Shown in pieces: positions 16,730-24,077 of a DNA stretch of 64,000 bases. Location of the stretch: the NCBI GenBank assembly GCA_023458555.1, contig JAEWYS010000008.1:248001-312000 (forward strand). The letters run 5' to 3'. The notes beneath the pieces are model-generated. The model was given only the letters and a program-made list of their open reading frames with translations. It did no database searches and was not told the origin of the DNA. Within the stretch, counting starts at the first letter, position 1, and each line of letters opens with the position of its first letter. The DNA is from Bacteroidota bacterium. GTDB lineage: Bacteria > Bacteroidota > Bacteroidia > Cytophagales > Cytophagaceae. Both the position numbers and the translations under genes were made by a program.

Positions 16730-16752
16730 TTAGTACATTTTAAATGTGCTAA
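16730..16752. promoter_or_regulatory. Imperfect 23-bp palindrome upstream of groES
   Basis: TTAGTACATTT-T-AAATGTGCTAA has 11-nt arms with one mismatch. The outer TTAG(C)AC...GTGCTAA halves recall CIRCE, the HrcA operator, but the TC/GA ends of its 9-nt halves are missing. It lies 31-53 nt before the groES ATG and overlaps the start predicted for the sigma-54-like promoter. Confidence 0.45.
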
Positions 16753-16758
16753 GCCCTA

Positions 16759-16775
16759 TTGCATCTTTTGTGCCA
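16759..16775 (-). promoter_or_regulatory. Sigma-54-like -24/-12 sequence upstream of groES
   Basis: On the minus strand the sequence is TGGCAC-AAAAG-ATGCAA. The GG and GC dinucleotides are separated by exactly 10 nt, as sigma-54 requires, the -24 half is perfect and the -12 half has one mismatch (ATGC for TTGC). The predicted start is about 16750. No exact TAnnTTTG box is seen in this gap. Confidence 0.4.
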
Positions 16776-16987
16776 TTGTTTCAATCAGGCATTTTTAAGA
16801 CAAATTTTCAGTGTCATCCCGTTTTGACACCTCGAAAGTGTGACATAAATACAGTTTCAGAGAGCAAATCATGACTTTTTCAAAGAAAAATCGTATATTA
16901 ATTAAGCTGTAATTATGACATGCCAAAAGTTTCTACACTAACAGCCGGAAAAAGAAGTTAATATATATACCTCAAACTCATAATGCC

Positions 16988-17707
16988 ATGGAACAATTAA
17001 GTAAAAACTGGTTGACGGAAGGGCTAATCGATTTCGAATATAAGAAATATATACTGCTTGCCTATTTGATGAGTGTCCGGAACAACTTCAACGACAACAA
17101 ACTCTATCCATTTTTCAGCGATTTGCTGTTCCATTACAGAAACCTTCTTCATCTGAAAGAAAATAAAAAGCTTTTGTATGAGAATTTTCCCAAAAAAATC
17201 AGCAAAGCTGATTTTGATAAACTTGAAGTAGTTTATGAGCAAATCATCAATGACGACAAAATCATGCTGGAAATTGAAGATATCATTTCCTATGCTCTTC
17301 CCAGATTTCAGCAATATCTGTCAGATGGAAAAGACATCTATGATATAGTAGATGACAAAATATCTATTTCTCCGGTAGGATTGAGTCCAATTGATCCGCA
17401 GGCCGGTTACCTGCTTGTCTATATTGACAACCGCCCTGAAACGAAGATTTATGAATATCAAATGACTATTTTTGAGAATGCCGATGAAAAATACCGGGGG
17501 ATTCATACTCAATACCTGGAAAGTGTCACCAAATCACTCGCCAATACATTTGAAGCGATAAAAATAGATCTTATCAGAAAGCATAAAAAGCTTCCCAACC
17601 CGGGTACATTTCTGGTTTGCTCAAAACATAACTTCCCGTTTCAGGAAACATTATTCCCCATTGCAAAAAGAAAGCTGATCCAATACATATCTCAGACAGC
17701 GTATTAA
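16988..17707 (+). CDS. Conserved hypothetical protein, 239 aa
   Basis: I do not recognise a family. The product is soluble with no signal peptide or membrane segment. The first ~130 residues are helical and rich in aromatic and charged residues (KKYILLAYLMSVRNNF, FFSDLLFHYRNLL). The second part has beta-strand character with GYLLVYIDNRPETKIYEYQM. The gene sits between divergently transcribed groES and the convergent secG, and shares a bidirectional terminator with secG. Its position next to groES and the lptE-secG operon could be a conserved Bacteroidota arrangement, which would need comparison to establish. Confidence 0.65.
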   Translation: MEQLSKNWLTEGLIDFEYKKYILLAYLMSVRNNFNDNKLYPFFSDLLFHYRNLLHLKENKKLLYENFPKKISKADFDKLEVVYEQIINDDKIMLEIEDIISYALPRFQQYLSDGKDIYDIVDDKISISPVGLSPIDPQAGYLLVYIDNRPETKIYEYQMTIFENADEKYRGIHTQYLESVTKSLANTFEAIKIDLIRKHKKLPNPGTFLVCSKHNFPFQETLFPIAKRKLIQYISQTAY

Positions 17708-17726
17708 ATCAATCTTATGTAACAAT

Positions 17727-17765
17727 AAAAAGCGGACTGTTTTTCAAAAAAACAGTCCGCTTTTT
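17727..17765. terminator. Bidirectional terminator
   Basis: A 14-bp stem (17727-17740 with 17752-17765) with GC-rich core GCGGACTGT is flanked by A and T runs. It lies between the convergent 239-aa gene and secG. Confidence 0.85.
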
Positions 17766-17785
17766 ATAAAATATGTCAGTATAGC

Positions 17786-18154
17786 TTATTGTAACGGATC
17801 TTCACCTTGATTATCAGCAGGTGCAGATTCCGTTGCCGGCTGGCCTTCTTCTGCTTCAGGAGCAAAAGCCGGTCCCTGTTGCTGCTGAATGCTTCTGGTT
17901 GCAGGAGTACTCATCTGTGTATCAAAATCCGGAGTTTCGATCAATACATTTACCAAAAGGCACAGCACCATGAGAGCTATTGAAAAAGCCCAGGTAAGTT
18001 TTTCCAGAAGGTCTCCGGTTTTTTTTACACCGATCAGTTGGTTAGATGCAGAAAAATTGCTGGCGAATGTTCCTCCTTTTGAGTTTTGCCCCAATACAAC
18101 TAGTACTAAAAGTATGGCGACAATTACTATCAGAACAATTAAAGTAGTTATCAT
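17786..18154 (-). CDS. secG: Preprotein translocase subunit SecG
   Basis: The 122-residue protein has two membrane helices (about 3-21 and 53-73) separated by a loop containing GQNSKGGTFASNF, which is typical of SecG. It stimulates SecYEG-dependent export. A ~45-residue C-terminal tail rich in Gln, Pro, Ala, Glu and Asp extends past the core. It is the last gene of the run miaB, sigma-54 activator, lptE, TPR-like gene, secG, and is followed by a bidirectional terminator. Confidence 0.9.
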   Translation of the reverse strand: MITTLIVLIVIVAILLVLVVLGQNSKGGTFASNFSASNQLIGVKKTGDLLEKLTWAFSIALMVLCLLVNVLIETPDFDTQMSTPATRSIQQQQGPAFAPEAEEGQPATESAPADNQGEDPLQ

Positions 18155-18163
18155 TGTAAGTGT

Positions 18164-18991
18164 TTATGGTTGTTTTTTAAGTTCTTCAATTCGGCTTGCA
18201 AAGTAAACTTTTTTTTCCGGATATTTCAAAATCAAATTTTCATAAATCTCAATTGCTTTTTCTTTTTTGCCTTGTTTGACCAGTAAATTGGCGAAAGTTT
18301 CAGACACAGGCCCTTTAACTTTATTAATTCCCTGACCTGACAAATCAGACAGCTCCTTATTCCCCACCTCACCTGACATTGACTTTAAAGGAGTTATACT
18401 AGGATCTTCTTTAATAAACCTGTCAATTAGCTTATTAATTTTGTCCGAGTTATCCTGATGCTTTTTTTCATCGGAATCAGTATCGGCAATATAACCGGTA
18501 TAATTGATATGTGCCCCGGAAACCTCATCCTCAACGGTAGCTTTCTGCTCCTGAGCTGATGTTTGCTGAGTCGTTAATAGTTTCTGTTCTTCTTCAGAAG
18601 AGCCTTCGGCCTGTTCCTTTAAACCGGAGTGAGCAGGAGCAAAGCTCCTGGCATTCTGAACTTCGGCAGTATACCGGGATGAAAGTTGCTTAAGGGTAAG
18701 CGTATTTGTTTTAAAGCTGGAGACTTCCCTGATATTGGATGTATACGAAGCATTTTTTATATCTCCCTGAATAAAATATTTAAGATTTTTTCTGTTGGAA
18801 GTATATAAAGCTGCTTTTTTTATCTTTTGCTCCGTATGCATGCTGCCGTGGGTATAATTGCCCTTGGCAATCAGAATATGAGCTGCCTGACAATAAGGAA
18901 AAGAAGCTGCAAGTTCTTCCAGCATTTTCAGCTCCGTCGCGGATAAGCTGTCAGGGTATTGAAGAAGTTTGATAAAATCGACTTTATTCAC
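18164..18991 (-). CDS. TPR-like hypothetical protein in the lptE-secG operon
   Basis: The 275-residue product starts at GTG, two bases after the lptE stop, implying tight translational coupling. The N-terminal ~70 residues are helical, with PYCQAAHILIAKG resembling a TPR helix. A polar, low-complexity middle rich in Ser, Glu and Gln follows. The C-terminal helices (SETFANLLVKQGKKEKAIEIYENLILKYPEK) form one clear tetratricopeptide repeat. There is no signal peptide, so it is probably cytoplasmic. Proteins of this shape are found beside lptE in other Bacteroidota as far as I recall. The function is unknown, but a role near envelope assembly fits its neighbours. Confidence 0.7.
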   Translation of the reverse strand: MNKVDFIKLLQYPDSLSATELKMLEELAASFPYCQAAHILIAKGNYTHGSMHTEQKIKKAALYTSNRKNLKYFIQGDIKNASYTSNIREVSSFKTNTLTLKQLSSRYTAEVQNARSFAPAHSGLKEQAEGSSEEEQKLLTTQQTSAQEQKATVEDEVSGAHINYTGYIADTDSDEKKHQDNSDKINKLIDRFIKEDPSITPLKSMSGEVGNKELSDLSGQGINKVKGPVSETFANLLVKQGKKEKAIEIYENLILKYPEKKVYFASRIEELKKQP

Positions 18992-18993
18992 GT

Positions 18994-19515
18994 TTACCAG
19001 TCTGAAGTAGTTTTAGTGTAAATATCAAGAACGATCTGTTCAAAGATCGTTTCCATTAATTCATTTTGAATACTGGTCAGTAATGTTGTTTGAGGATAAT
19101 CATCGTAAAAGGAAAATGCCTGCTTGAAGCTATTTTTAGGCTGGCGATAATTGTCAAAGACAATATTTACTGTTATTGTCAGCCTGTTTGCTGCTGCCAG
19201 CTGATTTTCCTGTGGCGCTATAGGCGCAATCTGGTATCCGATTATTTCACCTTTTATCGACCAGTCCGCATTACCATTAACGAGAGAAAGGTTTGAATTC
19301 TGCTGATAAAACGTTTTTAATTTTTCAGTAAAAAACTGAGTCATATTAGGCGGCCCGCTTCCGGACACATTCTGGATGTTTGCAATGGAAAGCGTTTTGG
19401 CATCCCCGGTCGTTCCGGGATTAAATGTATACGCACATCCAAAAAGAAAGCCTGTTATGATCAGGGTAAAAACGATTTTTATATACAGGGAATAAAAGTG
19501 TTTATTCAATTTCAT
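18994..19515 (-). CDS. lptE: LptE-family LPS-assembly lipoprotein
   Basis: I choose the ATG giving MKLNKHFYSLYIKIV, which leads directly into a lipoprotein signal with lipobox FLFGC; the longer frame adds 19 residues that overlap the upstream gene. The mature part (CAYTFNPG..., LSIANIQNVSGSGPPNMTQFFTEKLK, WSIKGEIIGYQIAPI) is the Bacteroidota LptE form of roughly 170 residues. LptE plugs the LptD barrel and helps insert LPS into the outer leaflet. The start codon overlaps the end of the sigma-54 activator gene by 14 nt, so the two are coupled. Confidence 0.85.
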   Translation of the reverse strand: MKLNKHFYSLYIKIVFTLIITGFLFGCAYTFNPGTTGDAKTLSIANIQNVSGSGPPNMTQFFTEKLKTFYQQNSNLSLVNGNADWSIKGEIIGYQIAPIAPQENQLAAANRLTITVNIVFDNYRQPKNSFKQAFSFYDDYPQTTLLTSIQNELMETIFEQIVLDIYTKTTSDW

Positions 19516-20746
19516 ATTGTTTGATTTTTCTATATAGCGTTCGCTCTGAAATTCCAAGGTCCTGAGCAGCATATTTTCTTTTATTACTGTTTTTACGCAA
19601 CGCCTTCAAGATCATTTCCTTTTCTTTATCTTCAAGAGAAAGAGACTCTTCCGGTTCCTGAATATCCTGATACTTTTCAAGTTCAATAGGCTTATTCTGT
19701 TTTGGCTCAGCTAATAGTCTGGGCGCCTGAAAAGGAGTGCCTTCAAACTCCTCACGAATATTATGAAACAGATCTTCATGCTCCTTGAGAATATCTCCGT
19801 TAGCCTGTCTGCCATGCAACATTTCAAATACAAGTCTTTTAAGCTCTGTGACATCCTTTTTCATGTCAAACAAAACTTTGTACAGAATTTCCCTTTCCGA
19901 TAATTCTTCCGGATTAGACTGACTTCCCATCAATACCGGAACCGTGCTTTTACCAGTTTCTGGAAGGTATTTTATCAATGTGTCTGCACTAATCTCCCGG
20001 TCAGTTTCCAATACAGACATCTGCTCAACCAGATTCTTTAATTGTCTGATATTTCCCGGAAACCGGTACTTGGCAATGGTTTCAGCAGCGTCAATACCCA
20101 GCTTTAAAGGACTTGTCCGATACTTTTCCGAAAAATCCATAGCAAACTTCCGGAATAGCAGCTCGATATCGGCGCCGCGCTCCCTCAATGGCGGAACATA
20201 TATCGGCACGGTATTCAGACGATAATACAAGTCTTCCCTGAATTTTCCTTTTTCAACTGCCTGATATAAGTTAACATTGGTAGCAGCCACAACTCGCACG
20301 TCTGTTTTTTGGACCTTGGATGAACCTACTTTTATAAATTCTCCGTTTTCGAGCACACGCAATAATCTGGCCTGCGTCCCCAGCGGCATTTCACCTATTT
20401 CATCCAGGAAAATAGTACCGCCGTTGGTTACCTCAAAGTACCCTTTGCGCGCTTCATGTGCGCCGGTAAAAGAGCCCTTTTCATGACCAAAAAGCTCTGA
20501 GTCTATAGTCCCTTCCGGTATAGCTCCGCAGTTAATGGCAATAAACTGCCCGTGTTTTCTGGCACTTAAAGAATGTATAATTTTTGAGAACGATTCTTTT
20601 CCTGTTCCGCTTTCTCCGGTAATCAATACAGTCATATCTGTAGGAGCTACCTGAATAGCAACCTGGATTGCATGATGTAGTACAGGAGAATTACCAATGA
20701 TGCCAAAGCGCTGTTTTACACTCTGGATTTCTGATGAAAGATTCAT
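19502..20746 (-). CDS. Sigma-54-dependent transcriptional activator without a sensor domain
   Basis: The 414-residue protein begins almost directly with the AAA+ domain. Walker A is GESGTGKE (44-51), the sigma-54 contact loop is GSFTGA (91-96, a variant of GAFTGA), Walker B is TIFLDEIGEMP (111-121), and YYRLNTVPIYVPPLRER follows. The C-terminus is a Fis-type helix-turn-helix (AAQDLGISERTLYRKIKQY). No receiver, GAF or PAS domain precedes the AAA+ domain, so activity may be set by abundance or by a partner protein. It opens sigma-54 promoter complexes by ATP hydrolysis. It lies between miaB (12 nt upstream) and lptE (overlapping), a Bacteroidota envelope operon. Two sigma-54-like sites are present in this window. 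Confidence 0.9.
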   Translation of the reverse strand: MNLSSEIQSVKQRFGIIGNSPVLHHAIQVAIQVAPTDMTVLITGESGTGKESFSKIIHSLSARKHGQFIAINCGAIPEGTIDSELFGHEKGSFTGAHEARKGYFEVTNGGTIFLDEIGEMPLGTQARLLRVLENGEFIKVGSSKVQKTDVRVVAATNVNLYQAVEKGKFREDLYYRLNTVPIYVPPLRERGADIELLFRKFAMDFSEKYRTSPLKLGIDAAETIAKYRFPGNIRQLKNLVEQMSVLETDREISADTLIKYLPETGKSTVPVLMGSQSNPEELSEREILYKVLFDMKKDVTELKRLVFEMLHGRQANGDILKEHEDLFHNIREEFEGTPFQAPRLLAEPKQNKPIELEKYQDIQEPEESLSLEDKEKEMILKALRKNSNKRKYAAQDLGISERTLYRKIKQYEIE

Positions 20747-20757
20747 GTTGTGTGCGT

Positions 20758-22188
20758 TTATTCAACAATTTCTCCAAACAAAGTAGCAGGGGAACACTCA
20801 TTGATCAATACATTGACGTATTGCCCTTGCTTATAATCCTTTTTAGGAAAAATAACAACGGTATTTGCAGAATTTCTTCCCTTAAGAAAATCGGGGGATC
20901 GTTTTGATACACCTTCAATAAGTACCTGATGAATCTGGCCAATTGCCCGTTTATTGCGATACAGTGAATGAGCACTTTGCATTGCAATAATTTCATCAAG
21001 CCTTGCCTTCTTTACCTCTTCACTGATATCATCTTTCAGTTTTTTGGCAGCAGGAGTACCGGGACGCTCTGAATACGCAAACATATAGGCAAAATCATAC
21101 TTTACATATTCCATCAAAGACAGGGTTTCCCTGTGTTCCTCATCTGTTTCGGAGCAAAAACCAGTAATCATATCGGTCGATAAACCACAGTCTTCTCCCA
21201 GAATTTCACGAATACGATCAATTCTGCTTATATACCACTCCCGGTCATAGGTACGGTTCATCAGAGCAAGAACGCGGCTGTTACCACTTTGCGCCGGTAA
21301 ATGAATATATTTACAGATATTGTCATATTTCTTCATAGTAAACAATACCTCATCAGTAATATCTTTTGGATGCGAAGTGGAAAAACGTACTCTCAGATCG
21401 GGGTGAATCCTGGCAACCAGTTCCAACAGACCGGAAAAATTTGTTTTTTTCCCATTTTCATTATCCTGAAATAAATACGAATCCACATTCTGACCTAACA
21501 GCGTAACTTCGCGGTAACCTTCTTCAAATAGCTGACGGGCTTCTTTTAGAATCGACTGTGGTTCTCTGCTTCGCTCTCTTCCCCTGGTGTATGGAACCAC
21601 ACAAAAAGAGCACATATTATTGCATCCGCGCATAATGGAAATGAAAGCAGTTATCCCGTTCGAGTTCAAACGGACAGGACTGATATCTGCATACGTTTCC
21701 TCTTTCGAAAGAAATACATTAACAGCTTTATTGCCTTCATCCGCTTCATTGATAAGATTCGGAAGATCTCTGTATGCATCCGGCCCGACAACCATATCAA
21801 CAATTTTTTCTTCTTCAAGCAGCTGGGATTTAAGTCGCTCTGCCATGCATCCCAGCACTCCGACCATGAGTGAAGGACGCTTCTTTTTTATGACATTAAA
21901 CTGACTTAATCGGTTGCGCACCTTCTGTTCGGCATTTTCACGTATGGAGCAGGTATTAAGAAAAATCACGTCCGCATGGCTTGCATCGGAAGTGGTATCA
22001 AAACCCATATCCTGCATAATTGATGTAACAATCTCGCTGTCAGAGAAATTCATCTGACAGCCATAACTTTCGATGTATAGTTTCCTGGATTTGCCGGTAT
22101 TTTCCTCTTTTGAGACTCTTGGCATTTCACAGGCCGCTTTTTCGTCCGAACTAAGTATTTCTAATTCTTTTACTACTTGCTTCATCAT
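20758..22188 (-). CDS. miaB: tRNA-2-methylthio-N6-dimethylallyladenosine synthase MiaB
   Basis: The 476-residue radical-SAM methylthiotransferase has N-terminal cluster cysteines C44 (ESYGCQMN), C80 (NTCSIRENA) and C114 (GVLGCMAER), and the radical-SAM cluster C189-C193-C196 (GCNNMCSFC). A TRAM domain occupies the last ~65 residues. YGCQMN marks the MiaB branch. It converts i6A37 to ms2i6A37, the substrate of MiaE encoded elsewhere in the window. It has two adjacent ATGs at the start. It heads the run leading to secG, with a -7 promoter box just upstream. Confidence 0.95.
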   Translation of the reverse strand: MMKQVVKELEILSSDEKAACEMPRVSKEENTGKSRKLYIESYGCQMNFSDSEIVTSIMQDMGFDTTSDASHADVIFLNTCSIRENAEQKVRNRLSQFNVIKKKRPSLMVGVLGCMAERLKSQLLEEEKIVDMVVGPDAYRDLPNLINEADEGNKAVNVFLSKEETYADISPVRLNSNGITAFISIMRGCNNMCSFCVVPYTRGRERSREPQSILKEARQLFEEGYREVTLLGQNVDSYLFQDNENGKKTNFSGLLELVARIHPDLRVRFSTSHPKDITDEVLFTMKKYDNICKYIHLPAQSGNSRVLALMNRTYDREWYISRIDRIREILGEDCGLSTDMITGFCSETDEEHRETLSLMEYVKYDFAYMFAYSERPGTPAAKKLKDDISEEVKKARLDEIIAMQSAHSLYRNKRAIGQIHQVLIEGVSKRSPDFLKGRNSANTVVIFPKKDYKQGQYVNVLINECSPATLFGEIVE

Positions 22189-22205
22189 TTTCCTATTAGG
22201 GTATG

Positions 22206-22213
22206 CAAAGATA
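22206..22213 (-). promoter_or_regulatory. -7 element upstream of miaB
   Basis: TATCTTTG on the minus strand matches TAnnTTTG exactly and lies 18 nt before the miaB ATG. No TTG is found at the -33 distance, so the call is tentative. Confidence 0.35.
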
Positions 22214-22313
22214 GAAAATTACTTAATACATATGACATATTGGCAGTAATAATCCTGTACCCCCTGGCAATAAGCAGCCAGCAAATAATTTAAAAAATCA
22301 TTCTAACCTTGAA

Positions 22314-23978
22314 TCAGTTGGAGAAAAGTAAAGCCGTCAGTTTCTGATCATGCTTGTAGATATCATCCCGAAGATGTAATTGTCCTTCTTTATCGGTCCA
22401 TGCTGTAAAGTACAATATGTAAACAGGCAATTGCTTAGCCTTTCTTATTTTAAACCATTGATTCTCTTTTTTCAAAGCAGCTGACAGCGTTTCCGGACTA
22501 ATGTTATCCAGTAAATACCCGGCCAGCCACTCGGGGTTCTCAACCCTGATACATCCGTGACTAAAACCTCTGATTTCTTTATCAAATAAGTATGAGGCAG
22601 GAGTATCGTGAAGATATACGTGAAAATTATTGGGAAACAGAAACTTGTAACTACCAAGCGCATTAGTCTTCCCGGGTTTTTGCCTTAGCTGATAGGGGAA
22701 CCTACTGTAATCAACAGAATCCCATTGAATTTCCGCCATAGGAACCGGATGCTCAAAATCATATTTATGATACACTTCAATATGTTGCCTCTGCCAGCTC
22801 TCCGGATCCTTCTTTTGTGCAGGAATTAACTCCGTAAGGACTATATTTTCGGGCACATTCCAATATGGATTGACTACTACATATTCAAGCTTATCATTAA
22901 ATATCGGAGTATGAGTAAGAGTCTTGCCAACAATAACCTTCATCGAGTGTATTTCCTGATCGTCTTCGATAATTTTGAGCTTATACTCCGGAATATTAAC
23001 CAGTAAATAGTTTTTGCCGATCCTTTCCGGAACCCAACGCCAGCGTTCCATATTGACCATGATCTGCCGGATGGTATGGTCAACAGGCAAACTTAATTTT
23101 TGTATTGTTTCGGTGGTGAGCTGCCCGGTTGGACTAAGTCCGTTACGTACCTGAAATTTCCTGATTCCTTCGCTCAGCTTTTTATCATACACACTGCTTC
23201 GGGCGGTATCGGATAAATCCCCCGTAAACAACAGATACCTTTTTAATACAGAGATGCTTTGAGAAGTATCCCCCAATGAAACTTTCAGAAGTTCCAGAGA
23301 GTCAAGCCCCGTCCATTGTTGCTGCTTTTTGATTGCATGATATTTGGCAAGCTGCTTCTGTAAAGCCAGATATTCATCATGTACCGGCATGTAATACTCA
23401 AAAGGATTGGTTCTATCACTTACAAGTATGGAATCAAGTGTTTTTCCGTATTTAATTTTCTTCCGGTTTACAAACCATTCTATGCCTTCTTCATCCGGGT
23501 CGACAAAGCCTTTCCAAAGTTTTCTGCTATACTTAAAGTAGGCTCCTGACAATTCTATATCCACTTTTTTTCGGGTCAGACTGTCTCTGCGCTTACCATC
23601 TGAATCCTTTATGGCATTTTCGATCTCCTGAATATTGAAAATATGAGGGTTCATACCATCATTATGTGCATTGCGCAGCATGTTTAAAAACATGCTTGCC
23701 TGCGGAACATATTCTCCTTCTTCCGACCAGGCAAGCCGGTAATCCCGCCTGGAATAAAATTTATGAATTTTATTTCCTACGGACTGATATGCCGGATTAT
23801 GTCTCAGAAAATTATCAACCTCATTCGTATCCAGATACTCTGTTTCCGGTTTCTGGTTCAGTATATTATTAATAAGTTTCCTGCCGCTTCGCTTTTTTTC
23901 TTCTTGGGGAGCTTTATAATCACAACAGGCGAGCCCGATAAGACATGCGAGAAAATAATAATAACCCGTTTTTTTCAT
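22314..23978 (-). CDS. L,D-transpeptidase (YcbB/LdtD-like)
   Basis: The 554-residue protein has an N-terminal hydrophobic segment ending ACCDY, probably a signal peptide or lipoprotein signal. A peptidoglycan-binding-like segment follows at about 245-300 (GIRKFQVRNGLSPTGQLTTETI). The YkuD catalytic domain contains NYLLVNIPEYKLKI and ends with the catalytic motif GFSHGCIRVENP, with Cys near residue 475. It forms 3-3 crosslinks in peptidoglycan or attaches proteins to it. The arrangement and size resemble E. coli YcbB. It is upstream of miaB on the same strand with a 125-nt gap. Confidence 0.9.
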   Translation of the reverse strand: MKKTGYYYFLACLIGLACCDYKAPQEEKKRSGRKLINNILNQKPETEYLDTNEVDNFLRHNPAYQSVGNKIHKFYSRRDYRLAWSEEGEYVPQASMFLNMLRNAHNDGMNPHIFNIQEIENAIKDSDGKRRDSLTRKKVDIELSGAYFKYSRKLWKGFVDPDEEGIEWFVNRKKIKYGKTLDSILVSDRTNPFEYYMPVHDEYLALQKQLAKYHAIKKQQQWTGLDSLELLKVSLGDTSQSISVLKRYLLFTGDLSDTARSSVYDKKLSEGIRKFQVRNGLSPTGQLTTETIQKLSLPVDHTIRQIMVNMERWRWVPERIGKNYLLVNIPEYKLKIIEDDQEIHSMKVIVGKTLTHTPIFNDKLEYVVVNPYWNVPENIVLTELIPAQKKDPESWQRQHIEVYHKYDFEHPVPMAEIQWDSVDYSRFPYQLRQKPGKTNALGSYKFLFPNNFHVYLHDTPASYLFDKEIRGFSHGCIRVENPEWLAGYLLDNISPETLSAALKKENQWFKIRKAKQLPVYILYFTAWTDKEGQLHLRDDIYKHDQKLTALLFSN

Positions 23979-24052
23979 TTTTCTTCGCTACGATTACATT
24001 ACTAACTAAAGATTTGGGCAGCGGTTTAAATATTTTGTCCGTTATTATTGTG

Positions 24053-24060
24053 TATGTTTG
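24053..24060 (+). promoter_or_regulatory. -7 element upstream of the SpmAB gene
   Basis: TATGTTTG matches TAnnTTTG exactly, 17 nt before the ATG. A TTTG lies upstream but only 15 nt away, too close for the usual -33. Confidence 0.35.
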
Positions 24061-24077
24061 CATAAAACTTTTCCCGC

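Noticed and set aside
16815..16850. GACAC...GTGTG short inverted repeat in the gap before the 239-aa gene
   Set aside because: Only 4-5 bp of complementarity, expected by chance.
16700..16987. Canonical CIRCE element for groESL
   Set aside because: The exact TTAGCACTC-N9-GAGTGCTAA is not present; only a shorter imperfect palindrome is seen, reported separately.
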